64,000 nt of DNA from positions 11,562,082 to 11,626,081 of the forward strand of contig NC_067207.1 in NCBI RefSeq assembly GCF_026262505.1, read 5' to 3'. This document shows, piece after piece, positions 40,496 to 51,136 of this stretch. A program made the translations under genes and the position numbers. Every line of letters starts with the position of its first letter. The stretch's first letter is position 1. The notes under the pieces were generated by a model. The model did not search any database. It had not been told where the DNA came from and saw nothing but the letters and a program-made list of their open reading frames with translations. The stretch is from Trichomonas vaginalis G3. Taxonomy: Eukaryota > Parabasalia > Trichomonadida > Trichomonadidae.

Positions 40496-41011
40496 ATGTT
40501 GCCAAATGAAGGAACATTAATTCAGAACATTGAAAAAAATGTTGCAGAAATTTTAGCAGCTTGCAAAGATGATCCTGCAAAAACCGAGATTGCTCGAGTT
40601 AACTTCGAATTGCTAATTACTGTAATAAAAAAATTCGAAAAAGGCCCAAGATACTATAATGCAATTCTAGAAGATCAGGATGCTGCACAAAATAATCAAA
40701 TGCAGTCTTCATTCCAAATGCCTGTTGAAAAGAAAGGAGAACCCGACGCAATAAAATATCCAGTTATTGCAGAACTAGAAAAAATTTATCACAAGAAATT
40801 AACTACAAAAGAACTTCAGGCGCTGGGGTCAAGTCTTTCGAAGCTTCAAGGTTTGAAATTAAATCGAGATACAAAGCGTAACAAAATTAAGCTTCTAAAA
40901 TGGTTCAGTACTCATTGGCAAATCGTTCACTCTAAGATTTATGAGTTCGGACTGAATGACAGAAGCAAATGGGATACTCCAAAAACAAATCCTGAAAATC
41001 CACCACAATAA
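40496..41011 (+). CDS. small protein of unknown function
   Basis: The protein has 171 residues. It is mostly helical with a basic C-terminal half; the region RDTKRNKIKLLKWFSTHW near residue 130 is a strongly basic amphipathic stretch. No signal peptide, membrane segment or known domain. The size and the Lys/Arg-rich C-terminal helix would suit a nuclear or RNA-associated protein, but I do not recognise a family. ATG at 40496; the next gene starts 100 bases downstream on the same strand. Confidence 0.6.
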   Translation: MLPNEGTLIQNIEKNVAEILAACKDDPAKTEIARVNFELLITVIKKFEKGPRYYNAILEDQDAAQNNQMQSSFQMPVEKKGEPDAIKYPVIAELEKIYHKKLTTKELQALGSSLSKLQGLKLNRDTKRNKIKLLKWFSTHWQIVHSKIYEFGLNDRSKWDTPKTNPENPPQ

Positions 41012-41111
41012 TTACATTATTTGTAATTGTAGAATTAGAATTACATTATCATTATGTTATTTTCCAAAAAAATAGAAGTTCTCCATCGTTGGCACTTTTT
41101 TACGTTTAAAA

Positions 41112-42047
41112 ATGTCAGCATCAGCAAGAAGACTAGCATTTTTAATAAAACAGAATCAACCAAAGGTCTTAACTCAAGAAGAAGCTAATATATCAGCACA
41201 TAGACTTGCAAGAACGGCGAAATTTGGTTCAACAACAAAATACCAAAAAACGGAGTCTGCAGAAGAATACGCGCAGCGCTTTTTCAGTGAAAATCAAAAC
41301 GCCGCTCTCGATAAAAGAGATCCTCTTGCAAAATTAGAAACAGTAAATGCGATGTTGAACGATAGAAAGACAGAGATAAATGACAGATTTAGTTACTTAT
41401 CCCAGAAGAAGGCACTTGTGTTAATGATATATGGTGAAAACACTCAGGAGCTCTTCCAAACTTATGTTCAGATCGCAGCCTTTTATAACGATGATTTCAG
41501 GATTCCTAGTGCAATGAGACATCTCAAGAAGGCACAGCAGATCATGCAGCAAATCCAAATTACAAATATTGACCATCTCAAATTTTCTATCGAATATGCT
41601 TACGCTGTTATCAATTCTGATGTAGAGGACCAAGAAGAATATTATAGACATGTAGCACAGTCACAGAAAATCATTGCCAATTTCACAGATATCGAGTGTG
41701 ATGATCAAATCTATAATTACAAGCGCTCTTATCTACTTGCAAGAATCTATAACGGAAATGGACAATGCGAAGATGCAATTACTATGTATGGCGATGCAAT
41801 TGCTGAATATGAAATGATGACTAACAATGAAACAACAGAAAACACTGCTAGACTCTACCACGAACTTGGTGCTACATATGAGGCAGTTGGAGATATTAAA
41901 AATGCCAGAAATTACTATAGAACTGCTTATGATATTTATTCTTCTCTTGAAATTAATGATAAAGCTCAGGAACTTAGTTTATGGCTTGATGAACATGATT
42001 CTGATCATCATGCTTATATTCCTGAAGAGGAAGAAGAAGATTATTAA
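41112..42047 (+). CDS. TPR-repeat protein
   Basis: The protein has 311 residues. Several tetratricopeptide-like helical pairs are visible between about 115 and 295, the last being clearest (ARLYHELGATYEAVGDIKNA, then NYYRTAYDIYSSL), with the canonical small-large-small residue spacing. The N-terminal 80 residues are basic and flexible; the end is acidic (PEEEEEDY). TPR proteins of this size with long repeat helices are often ciliary or protein-assembly adaptors (TTC-type), which would fit a flagellate, but the specific partner cannot be inferred. Confidence 0.75.
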   Translation: MSASARRLAFLIKQNQPKVLTQEEANISAHRLARTAKFGSTTKYQKTESAEEYAQRFFSENQNAALDKRDPLAKLETVNAMLNDRKTEINDRFSYLSQKKALVLMIYGENTQELFQTYVQIAAFYNDDFRIPSAMRHLKKAQQIMQQIQITNIDHLKFSIEYAYAVINSDVEDQEEYYRHVAQSQKIIANFTDIECDDQIYNYKRSYLLARIYNGNGQCEDAITMYGDAIAEYEMMTNNETTENTARLYHELGATYEAVGDIKNARNYYRTAYDIYSSLEINDKAQELSLWLDEHDSDHHAYIPEEEEEDY

Positions 42048-42531
42048 TAAAAAAATCTTTATCTATGTTTTTGTTTTACTACTTAATCAATCACATTTTT
42101 CCTAATATGTCTACTTAAATATCAAGGACAAATCTGTAATTGATTCATATCATTAAATTATTTCAAATTTGGATGATTTTGAATACAAAAATATGGAATA
42201 GCGTAAGCTTGCTTGCATATATTTATCAGACTCTTATTGAGATTGATAACATATTCGTTATCAATTAATTTTATCTTGATATGGAAGAAACTGCATTGAA
42301 AATCGATTATGTATGGATAATTACAAATAATTATATATCTCTCAATGTCCAAAATGGAGGCACAATTTTATATCCATTCAAATATCTCATGAAATCAAAA
42401 AACTTTTCAGATAATCAGTATTGTTATACTTATGCAATTATGGATTTTATGTGTTTTTCCATTAAACGCATTCGTTGTTCAATTTTGAGAAGGTCTGTTT
42501 GGAATTTGAAGAGTATGGTCGGCCTTTTTCG
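42048..42531. other. intergenic region before eL33
   Basis: About 480 bases. An ATG-started 84-codon frame (42281-42535) runs into the start of the eL33 gene and has no recognisable feature, so it is not called. GGCCTTTTTCG directly before the eL33 ATG looks like a pyrimidine-type core promoter element. Confidence 0.45.
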
Positions 42532-42840
42532 ATGACAGAGCAAACAAAGCTTTTCGTTCCAGCCACATTCGTCTCCTTCCGCCGCTCCAAGAGAATCATC
42601 AAGCCAAACCAGGCTCTCCTTGAAATCCAGGGTGTTGTTTCCAAGGAAGAGGCCCAGTTCTATGCTGGCAAGAAGGTTGCTTCTGTCTGGAAGTCCGACA
42701 AGCATGAAATCATCAACTGGGGCGTTATCACACAGCCACACGGCAACTCTGGTGTTGTTCGCGCTAAGTTCGAGAAGAACCTTCCACCACAGATGCTCGG
42801 CAAGCAAGTTCGTGTTATGCTTTACCCAAGCACAATCTAA
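42532..42840 (+). CDS. RPL35A: 60S ribosomal protein eL33 (L35a)
   Basis: The protein has 102 residues from the ATG at 42532. An in-frame extension upstream starts with TTG and does not match the family. The eL33 signature is clear: FRRSKR near the start, then LLEIQGVVSKEEAQFYAGKK, and the highly conserved WGVITQPHGNSGVVRAKF followed by NLPPQMLGKQVRVMLYPS to the end. It is a large-subunit protein near the tRNA exit region. Codon use is richer in G and C at third positions than in neighbouring genes, as expected for strong expression. CCTTTTTC lies just before the start codon, implying an extremely short leader. Confidence 0.95.
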   Translation: MTEQTKLFVPATFVSFRRSKRIIKPNQALLEIQGVVSKEEAQFYAGKKVASVWKSDKHEIINWGVITQPHGNSGVVRAKFEKNLPPQMLGKQVRVMLYPSTI

Positions 42841-43058
42841 AACTATGATTAACCTACTTATTAATCTAGCTTTATACAAATAAGTTTTTTTAAAGATTCC
42901 CTAATATATCATATCTTTTACAAGTAAAGTTCAATTTTCTTCGAATAATTGAACAATTTTATTCTCAAATACTATAGTTTACGTATATATAACATAAGAT
43001 TTTTAAAAAAATAACAAAAATATCAAACAAAAAAAGGTAAAACCTAAATTATTGTTGA

Positions 43059-44102
43059 CTATTTGATTTTGAGAGGTCCAAGGTTAACTTCCTGCATGGT
43101 TGTACTCCTTGCACAACAGAAAATAATAATTGTAATAATAAGAAGTATAATAAACAAAGAAGCAAAGACAATTCCTGTTATTTCGATGGCAAAGCTCCTG
43201 GAAACTCCATCATCTGCATGGCAATACTTCGCTTTTACAAATTTCAGTTTATAAGTGCTTGCAACTTCAATTTTTGGATCTACTGAAAGGTTAACATTGG
43301 ATATATTAATTAAAGGATCTATGGAAAGGTCTTTGGTTGAAATTTGTGACTCATAATCATTCATGAGTGAGCAATTACCCAAAGCAATGAAAATACAGTT
43401 CTCTAGCGTTATGGTATTTACATTGCTTTCGAAACTAAGGATATATCCTGTATCTGAAATGTTATTATGAACGAAATTTGAATAACTCATGAAAACATGG
43501 CTTATTTGTGCTCCAAAAACAATATTATCGCCGTTATTATTTACAAATGTATTAAAACTGGCAAAATTTTGTGTTGATCCGCATAGTTCAACTGATGAAA
43601 ATTGACTTGCTTTGTTTGCTGTATAATTACTGCAATCTAATGTGACAGTTCCGTAATATATGCATACTGTATGCGTAGTAATATCATATGTTTGTGAACA
43701 CTGTATAAAAGACGTGAAATTTATATAATTTTGATAAAATAAATTCTGATCTAAAGCAACAAAGAAGCCACTAAATGAGTTTGATGCTGAACATTCAGCA
43801 ACGCAATTTTTCTGTGAAAAGAATGTTGATTGAAGAGGAGATATGTAATAAACTGCGCCGCCTTGTTGAGCAAAGCACTTGTAAAATGTATTATCTAGTA
43901 AGTGGAGTGCTGTTTTCGTTGAAAATTGCCCAAAAACAGCACCACCGTATTCATGACTTTCAATATTTAGAAATTTGGATATTGAAATGTAATAGCTTCC
44001 TTCACTAGCAGTCATTGTAACTGGATCCTTCCGAAGGATAATAGTTTTCGATGATACTAGATGAATTAATAATGGAAAACAAAGGAAAAACGAATTCAAC
44101 AT
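43059..44102 (-). CDS. Pmp-like parallel beta-helix surface protein
   Basis: The protein has 347 residues: signal peptide (MLNSFFLCFPLLIHLVSS), then an extracellular part with GGAVF and GGAVYY motifs like the GGA(I/V) repeats of chlamydial-type polymorphic membrane proteins. A transmembrane helix follows near 310-330 (IVFASLFIILLIITIIIF), then CCARS and a short tail ending NLGPLKIK. Paired cysteines and N-glycosylation-type sites are frequent. Trichomonads carry a family of such Pmp-like proteins at the surface, thought to take part in adhesion. On the minus strand CCACTTTTTTCC about 20 bases before the ATG is a near-initiator. All parts appear intact. Confidence 0.8.
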   Translation of the reverse strand: MLNSFFLCFPLLIHLVSSKTIILRKDPVTMTASEGSYYISISKFLNIESHEYGGAVFGQFSTKTALHLLDNTFYKCFAQQGGAVYYISPLQSTFFSQKNCVAECSASNSFSGFFVALDQNLFYQNYINFTSFIQCSQTYDITTHTVCIYYGTVTLDCSNYTANKASQFSSVELCGSTQNFASFNTFVNNNGDNIVFGAQISHVFMSYSNFVHNNISDTGYILSFESNVNTITLENCIFIALGNCSLMNDYESQISTKDLSIDPLINISNVNLSVDPKIEVASTYKLKFVKAKYCHADDGVSRSFAIEITGIVFASLFIILLIITIIIFCCARSTTMQEVNLGPLKIK

Positions 44103-44505
44103 TTTTTGAGGAAAAAAGTGGCAATTTGAAGAATTATGCAGAAAACAAATTTTTAAGAGTGGCTTCCGACCAAATTGTCACTTTTTAGCCCAAATGAGAA
44201 AATTTCGTAATTTATAACCAAGTTTTTTAAAATCTATATTTAATAAAGATTCTATTTTTCTTATTAAATTTCAAAAATGAGGGGGTGCGGAATCGTCCAC
44301 AAATTGCCGAAAGGGTTTTGAGTGCTGGCCAAATTTTTATATAATCTTCAGACTTCTCCAAATCTGACACTTTTCGAGGAAGTCCCAGAAAATATTTTTC
44401 TAAAAAAAGCGTTAACTTTGGTAAATTTTAATTATTTTTTATTTCTAATGAAATTCTTCCTCGAAAATACCACAAAAATAAAGAATAATATCTTATATAA
44501 GAATA
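44103..44505. other. intergenic region, nothing recognised
   Basis: About 400 bases between the Pmp-like gene start and the 3' end of the broken ankyrin gene. There is a short G-run (GAGGGGGTGCGG) near 44280 but no gene. Confidence 0.4.
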
Positions 44506-46215
44506 TTATTTTTTCGCACCATGCGAAATAAGAAATTCAGCAGTTTCTTTACTATTATTCCATGCTGCAACATGAAGTGCAGTTTTTCCATCGTTATTTT
44601 TTTCATTGATATTAGCACCATGTGAAATAAGAAATTCAGCAGTTTCTTTACTATTATTCCGTGCTGCAGTATGAAGTGCGGTTTCTCCATTGTTATCTTT
44701 TTCATTGATATTAGCACCATGTGAAATAAGAAATTCAGCAGTTTCTTTACTATTATCCAATGCTGCAATATGAAGTGCGGTTTTTCCATCGTTATTTTTT
44801 TCATTGATATTAGCACCATGTGAAATGAGAAATTCAGCAGTTTCTTTACTATTATTCCATGCTGCAGTATGAAGTGCGGTTTCTCCATCGTTATCTTTTT
44901 CATTGATATTAGCACCATGTGAAATGAGAAATTCAGCAGTTTCTTTACTATTATTCCATGCTGCAGTATGAAGTGCGGTTTCTCCATCGTTATCTTTTTC
45001 ATTGATATTAGCACCATGTGAAATAAGAAATTCAGCAGTTTCTTTACTATTATTCCATGCTGCAACATGAAGTGCAGTTTTTCCATCTTTATCTTTTTCA
45101 TTGATATTTGCACCATGTGAAATAAGAACTTCGACAGTTTCTTTATTATTACCCCATGCTGCATTATGAAGAGCGGTTTTTCCATAATTATCTTTTTCAT
45201 TGATATTAGCACCATGTGAAATAAGAAATTCAGCAGTTTCTTTACTATTATTCCATGCTGCATTATGAAGTGCGGTGTCTCCATCTTCACCTTTTTCATT
45301 GATATTCGCACCATGTGAAAGAAAGTATTCCAAAAGGGATGGAATATTAAGAAATGGTGAATAAACAAAGCATTTGTTTATATCATTAGTTTGATCGAAA
45401 TAAATTAAAAAGTATTCAAGATTATTGTAACTTCCACAATTTTCTAAATCGATCTCTATATTGTATTCATTCATCAAGAATGTAACAAAATCAATGTTGT
45501 GTGAAATAATTGCATATTTCATGCATTCTTTATTTGGTTTATGATATTTCAAACATTCACTCATGATCTCTTTGTTTCTTCCTAAAAATGAAAATCTGAG
45601 ACATTTTTGAGTTATTTCTGAGCTGAATTTTGTTCTTAATAACTTGAAACAATCAACTGCTCCATGGTATCAACATAATTCAAGTAATGAATATCCATTC
45701 TTAGAATATGGATATAATTTGCTTTTAAGTTTTTGATATTTATCAAATCCATCTATTTCTGTGAATGTGATGAATCTTTCTAAGTCATTATTCATAATTG
45801 CTCTGTAAATTGTATCTTCTGTATGAATATCGATGTTTTCTGAATAATCTTCTTCAAAATTGGCAGATTTGTCTAATTTAATTCCATATTCTTTATAAAA
45901 CAGGATGATTGGAAGATACATGAGATTGTTGACTTCTTCCACATGATATTCATCATAAATGAGTTTGGCAAGGAATAAATATGACTTTGCATAGCGATTG
46001 TTGTACGGAATGATATTTAAAATATCGTTCATAATTATTTTAGGTGGAAATTTCTTTGAATCAATCAGTTCTGTTTTGATCATTTTGTAAATCTTGTTTA
46101 ATTCTTCTTCGTTGTCCGTTTTTAGCTGATACAATGCAATATATGAATCGATATAGTACTTATAGGTACTTCGCAATTTGTTGTATTTGCTTGGATGAAC
46201 GTCTTGGTCGGACAT
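44506..46215 (-). pseudogene. ankyrin-repeat protein (DUF3447-type N-terminal region) with one nonsense codon
   Basis: From the ATG at 46215 (MSDQDVHPSKYN, the standard start of this family; ten more codons upstream are open but atypical) the frame runs 181 codons to GYSLLELC. It then meets TGA at 45670-45672, where relatives have a second cysteine codon. The same frame goes on without shift through YHGAVDCFKLL to 44506, giving about 570 codons in all. The C-terminal part is a run of near-identical 33-residue ankyrin repeats (KTALHxAAWNNSKETAEFLI, then SHGANINEKDND). One base change thus separates it from an intact gene. The near-identity of repeats suggests recent expansion. Confidence 0.85.
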
Positions 46216-46718
46216 TAATATTTTTTGGAAAAGACACATTTGCATTTTACCATATAAAATACTCCTTAAATTTATTATGAAAATAAAATACTATACTATA
46301 CATGTGGAAAACATTGATCATAAAGATTTCAGATTTAAATTATGAATTTTGATTAAGTCCATGGATATGAAATGATGAAGCAGCAATGGAAAAGCCGATA
46401 ACAATAGAATTTTCATCAAGATACTTGATTTATTCAAGATTTTTTTGCCAATCATTGACGGAATCTGCATCAATTCTTCATTAAACGCTGGAGAATATGA
46501 AATACAAGTACACAAAATAGAAATTATTTCTTCATTGATTCATAGAGCATTTCATTGACTTGTCTTATAAAGGAAGCTTCAAGCTAAATAGGGAAATATA
46601 TTGTAATTGTCCAGAAATATCTGAATTTCATATACTGCATGGTGAAAAGCTTCTTTTGCATGAAACAAAAAAAAATATTCTGATCACATTCGAGTTTGCA
46701 AAAACTAAAGATGTAGTA

Positions 46719-46796
46719 AAAGCTCTTCGCCATATGGCATGTAATGATAGTAAAGGAACAGCTGAGCTTCCTACTTCATATGGTACAAAATCTTAG
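46719..46796 (+). pseudogene. ankyrin-repeat remnant
   Basis: The residues KALRHMACNDSKGTAELPTS, then YGTKS and stop, align with the family repeat KTALHYAAWNNSKETAEFLI and SHGANS at most positions. This is the last repeat of another member of the ankyrin family, on the opposite strand to the gene next to it. The rest of that gene is gone or unrecognisable. Confidence 0.55.
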
Positions 46797-47073
46797 GTTC
46801 CTACATAAGATAATTATTTCTTTTCCTGATATTTTCGAGGATACACTTCATTAAAAAATATGAAATTTATCGTTTATAACATATTTGGTGCTAATTAATA
46901 GGCTCCAATGTGTGGATGTTTCGTCAGAATTTGTGTTATAAGATTGCTTTGAGTCTGATATAAAAACCTTCCGAAAATAATATAATTTCCTTCTCTCAAT
47001 TTTGGATTTGCTTTTAAAAATTAAATTTTCAAATGTAATATTTAAATTAAAAACAATAACAATATATTTATAT

Positions 47074-49257
47074 TTAAATGAAGCTGAATTCTCGTCCAAA
47101 TGTCGCAATTTTGCTTTGTGTTTCATCTTCAAGTCCATTGATCTGATTTGATTGATCGAAAATCAGTTGTGCAATGGCTGAAACGTTTATGTCATATTTA
47201 TTTTTAATAAAAGTAATTATATCTGCAAGAATCCTAATAAGTTTCTCTGTTTCTGTGTCATCATCATTCCAAAATGTAATTATTTGCCCTGAAATTGAAT
47301 AAATTGCTTCCAATAAATGTTGTATTAGTTCTACTGGAATATTTCCTTGCTCTATTGCTGTAATAATTAGCCTAGCTATTGGAAGCCGAAGATCATCTAA
47401 ATAAACATCATTATTTAACAAGTTTATGCATATTTCAATTGATTTTTGCTCGAATTCTGGATTTTTGACTTTAGTGATTATTAACTCGGATAAATACAAA
47501 GAAGATATGATATCTTGAGAATTTTGATAAATTTCTTCTTTGTTAACTACAAATTGCATGAAGCTTTCAATATCCTCTTGCGAATACATTGACGTGTGTA
47601 CTAAAATGAAATAAATTCCGTAGATTCCATAATAAGAATTTGCAGAATTAGTTAATTGTCTAAAGAAATTGTCGCAAAGAGAAAGATGTTGGAATGATTC
47701 CTTTAAATTTGTAATAAGTTGTACAGACAGCTCATAAATTGAAGGGAAAATCTCGGAATCCAAATCTAATTCTTGAAATTCTACTAAAATTTGTGGATAA
47801 AGGTCTGAAATTTGTTCACTAAGAGATTTATCGTTAAACATCATCATTATAAAAGCTATCGTCTCAATTGCCTGAGAACTTTTGTTAACATTTGAATTAC
47901 TTATATTTTCAACGAGACATTCAATAACTTTGCTTGCAAAATCATTATCTGCACTTTGGATTATCTTTACAAGTGTGTTTTTGGCTAATTCATACATCAT
48001 TTTGTCTTCACCTAAAATTAGTTCAAGAATTCTGATAATAGTAGTTCCTTCGATGTCAATAACTGCATCGGGTTGTTCTCTAACTATTGAAAGAGAAAGT
48101 TTTACAATTTCAACGTTATCACATTCGATTCCATTTTTTAAAGCATCGGAATATCTTGAATCTAACAAATTGTCTGATGCAAGGATATACATAAGAATAA
48201 ATGAGTTTCTACCTATCGAATTTTCAATCTTTTGATAAATAATTTCAGATAATTCATTGTTAATATCAACAAGTCCTTCTATTATTACTTTTATCAAGAA
48301 AAGCTGTTTATCATCGTCTTCATCCAAATATTCCATGTTTGAATAGAAATCTAACAAAGAAATGAAAATATTAACTAAAACTAATGAATTTTCATTTAAA
48401 AACTCCGTAATTGAATCATCTGTTAAGAATGTCATGTAGCATATGAGTGCTAAAATACTAACTTGGTGCTCTGATGTTTCCAATAATTTGATCAGTTCGA
48501 AAACATATTGTTTTGGGAATAAATCAGGAAAATTCTTTATAAACTCTTTCCAAAAATCGCAGCACACTTCTTGTACATCATTTGTTTGTGTAAATTCAAA
48601 CATTTTTTGGATAATTTCTTCAACATTTTCTCCAACTAAAGAGTCAAAGTTGACAACAAATAATCTCATAATTTTGATCGTCTTCTCCAAAACTTTCATT
48701 CTCGGTGGATTTTTAAAGAATTCATAAATTATTCCAAAGATTTGATGCATAATGGTATTTGAAATTGTTAGTTCTTCTGATATATCATTGATAATATCTA
48801 ATGCATATTCAATCAAGCTTTGATTTTCAAGAAATTGAAAAATATTATTCCAATAATAATTTTCTTGCCTGAATGCTTCATAAAATATAAAATATCTGGA
48901 CAGTGTATTCGCTGCTGGAACTTTGATAGATTCATCAATGTTTTCAGAAGAGATGATGTTAAAAAGACATTCAAAAAATTTATTAAGCATTGGATCGGTT
49001 TTTGGGACTTCAAACTTAGTCAGAGGATCTCTTTCTTGCGTGAATGGGAAGCTAACCATCTTCGGGATTAAAGATCTTGCAAGTGTTATTGCATTTATCA
49101 TTATTTTGATGTCATTATTAATTGGATCACATATTATTTCGAGAAAAGCAGTAAACATCTCAACAGCTGATGTATTAATTAGTCCGTAAAGTTTCTCTCG
49201 CGCTTGCTGTCCTTCATCGCTATTGTCAGAAAACACTTTAATATCATGCAAATCCAT
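47074..49257 (-). CDS. HEAT-repeat karyopherin-like protein
   Basis: The protein has 727 residues and is all alpha-helical, acidic, with repeated paired helices. The N terminus (DNSDEGQQAREKLYGLINTS) resembles the start of importin-beta-type proteins, where a first helix pair is followed by LxxIICDPxxNxDIKIMI, similar to the Ran-binding importin-beta N domain (NxNxxIRxxAxxxLK). No other domain. The most likely role is nuclear transport or another HEAT scaffold. Length is below the usual 850-1000 residues of karyopherins. On the minus strand TCACTTTTTAG ends right at the ATG, with the initiator start point 9 bases upstream. Confidence 0.6.
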   Translation of the reverse strand: MDLHDIKVFSDNSDEGQQAREKLYGLINTSAVEMFTAFLEIICDPINNDIKIMINAITLARSLIPKMVSFPFTQERDPLTKFEVPKTDPMLNKFFECLFNIISSENIDESIKVPAANTLSRYFIFYEAFRQENYYWNNIFQFLENQSLIEYALDIINDISEELTISNTIMHQIFGIIYEFFKNPPRMKVLEKTIKIMRLFVVNFDSLVGENVEEIIQKMFEFTQTNDVQEVCCDFWKEFIKNFPDLFPKQYVFELIKLLETSEHQVSILALICYMTFLTDDSITEFLNENSLVLVNIFISLLDFYSNMEYLDEDDDKQLFLIKVIIEGLVDINNELSEIIYQKIENSIGRNSFILMYILASDNLLDSRYSDALKNGIECDNVEIVKLSLSIVREQPDAVIDIEGTTIIRILELILGEDKMMYELAKNTLVKIIQSADNDFASKVIECLVENISNSNVNKSSQAIETIAFIMMMFNDKSLSEQISDLYPQILVEFQELDLDSEIFPSIYELSVQLITNLKESFQHLSLCDNFFRQLTNSANSYYGIYGIYFILVHTSMYSQEDIESFMQFVVNKEEIYQNSQDIISSLYLSELIITKVKNPEFEQKSIEICINLLNNDVYLDDLRLPIARLIITAIEQGNIPVELIQHLLEAIYSISGQIITFWNDDDTETEKLIRILADIITFIKNKYDINVSAIAQLIFDQSNQINGLEDETQSKIATFGREFSFI

Positions 49258-49263
49258 CTAAAA

Positions 49264-49268
49264 AGTGA
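49264..49268 (-). promoter_or_regulatory. initiator-like motif TCACT before the karyopherin-like gene
   Basis: On the minus strand TCACTTTTTAG precedes the ATG at 49257, with the A of TCA about 9 bases upstream, a typical short trichomonad leader. Confidence 0.45.
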
Positions 49269-49332
49269 CATCGATCTTGAGCCAAAATTAATGAAAAAAT
49301 GAGTTTTTAATAATATATTCAAAATATGCCAT

Positions 49333-50493
49333 CTATTGAAGAGTTTGTAATAAGAGATCTAAGGTACATTTTTCAGAATAATTCAAATTATTCGAATCAA
49401 AGTCTATCATCGCTCCTGTTGATATTTTTCTTGCTGTTTCAAGCAGAAACAAATATTTCTCTTCGCCATGAACGTTTTTAATGAATTGCGAAATATACGA
49501 AAATTCTTTCCCATCATGGGCTTTTGAGCAGCGAAGACTTTTTCCTGCAAGGACAATTTCATCTCCTTTTCTGTTCTTTATAGGAATTGAATCTGATCTC
49601 TCAAGAAGATTTTGTTGGGTATTCTTCCCATCACCTGCTTGCATACCATGGAACACGGAATGTTGAAATTCATATTCTGCAAGAGTTGAACCTAGAATCT
49701 GCTCAACTTTCAATCTGATAATATCTTTATTCAAGATTTCATTGATTGAAGGTCTTTTTTCTGGATTTGAGTTGACCATTGCCTCAACTAAATCAGAAAG
49801 TTCCTTAGGAAAAGATGATCCTATCTTTGGTGCTCTAGTCAAGTCGCAATTTAACAAATTAACTTTTTTCAAGCTGCACATCTCATATAACAAGCATCCC
49901 AATGACCATATATCGCTTTTAGCTGTGTATTTTTCTCCCCTCTGGATTTCCGGAGCAATATAATCTAAATTATCTTCTTCTGGTAAAATCAATGATGATA
50001 TCAAAGAATCTGTATTTTCAAGTGGCTTGAAAGATTCCAGACCACCTATTTTGACAATATTTTGGCTGGTCAAAAAGATTACTGATGGAATCAAATTTCT
50101 GTGGACTATTTTTCTGTCATGAAGGTATTTCATACCAATGCACAGCTGCGTAAAAATATCTATTATGTTATCAGTTTTCATTCTCACATTGTTTTCTCTT
50201 CTGTTTTCAAGAAAATCTTCTAAAGTTCCGTTATTTGCATATTCCATGAGAACTGAAACATGGCCAGGTGATTGTTTGTATTGGTAGTAGCGGATAATAT
50301 TGCTGCATTTTAGCTTCACTAGAATCTTCATCTCTTTTTGTAACCGTTCAGTTTCTTCTTTAGTAAGCAAATCCTTATTATATTTCTTCACTATAAACTT
50401 TTCATCCTTGTCGTCTTTGTTGTTGACTAGATAAACAGATGAGCCTGGTTTCTTATTAAGAGTCTCCTCAATGATGTAACACATAGCTTCCAT
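49333..50493 (-). CDS. NEK-like pseudokinase
   Basis: The protein has 386 residues with a kinase fold at about 8-260. The ATP lysine is present (FIVKKY, residue 36), as are the helix-C region and APE (180-182) and DIWSLGCLLYEM. However, the catalytic loop reads HRNLIPSV instead of HRDLKxxN, so both the catalytic Asp and the Mg-binding Asn are missing, and the DFG motif is GGL (150-152). Three separate catalytic residues are lost, so it should be a catalytically dead pseudokinase. General sequence resembles the NEK/ULK-type trichomonad kinases. The C-terminal 120 residues have no known domain. It is likely to act as a scaffold or allosteric partner. The fold residues are well kept, so it is not simply decaying. 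Confidence 0.85.
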   Translation of the reverse strand: MEAMCYIIEETLNKKPGSSVYLVNNKDDKDEKFIVKKYNKDLLTKEETERLQKEMKILVKLKCSNIIRYYQYKQSPGHVSVLMEYANNGTLEDFLENRRENNVRMKTDNIIDIFTQLCIGMKYLHDRKIVHRNLIPSVIFLTSQNIVKIGGLESFKPLENTDSLISSLILPEEDNLDYIAPEIQRGEKYTAKSDIWSLGCLLYEMCSLKKVNLLNCDLTRAPKIGSSFPKELSDLVEAMVNSNPEKRPSINEILNKDIIRLKVEQILGSTLAEYEFQHSVFHGMQAGDGKNTQQNLLERSDSIPIKNRKGDEIVLAGKSLRCSKAHDGKEFSYISQFIKNVHGEEKYLFLLETARKISTGAMIDFDSNNLNYSEKCTLDLLLQTLQ

Positions 50494-51136
50494 CAGGAAA
50501 AATAATGAAAAAGCAAAAAAACATCATTTTTGAATAGTTTACAAAATTTTTGTTCAATTTCAAATATATCGAAAGATATATCCTTCTACATTCTATTAGT
50601 AATACCTTAAACTTTTTCAAAAAAATCTCAAATTGAGATTAGAGATTCTCAAAATTGAGCAGTTCTTTCATCGATATTTGAATTATCCAGCATTAATATT
50701 TGTGATAAATAAGCGCCTCGGTGAGCAATGGACTATTTTGGAAAAAAAATGCTCAACATCAAGAACTTCTTTGATAATTTTATCTATCTGATGGATATTT
50801 TTCCAACAATAAATCAATATTGTAGTAACAGTAGATGTGTAATGCTTTATCAACAACAAAATGATTTACAATATGCTGGATTTTTAGAAACTGCATATGG
50901 TATATGATTGTAATATTGCAGTATTAAAAGTCATCTTATTTTTTCATTCAATAAAGATTCAAAATCGATATTGAATAAATCTTATAAATTTTGAGAAATG
51001 CATTGATGATTTTTCCAACTTTCTTCCAAATAGCTTATAAATGTCATGATTAAATATATAAAAAAAGAATTTTTTTTTGTAATTTTATCAAAAAAAAATT
51101 GTAGAAATTTTAATAGAAAAACTTAGTAAAACTAGG
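50494..51136. other. intergenic region, nothing recognised
   Basis: About 640 AT-rich bases without a credible gene, between the pseudokinase start and the end of the beta-helix gene on the same strand. Confidence 0.4.

Noticed and set aside
42281-42535. 84-codon frame overlapping the start of eL33.
   Set aside because: It overlaps the promoter and start of a certain gene and has no recognisable feature.
44493-45368. 291-codon frame overlapping the ankyrin repeats in another phase.
   Set aside because: Shadow frame of the 99-bp repeats; its Met/Ile/Lys/His-rich repeats follow from the DNA repeat and have no family.
46318-46515. 65-codon minus-strand frame with a hydrophobic stretch.
   Set aside because: No promoter, no family resemblance, and it lies in the decayed region around the ankyrin genes.
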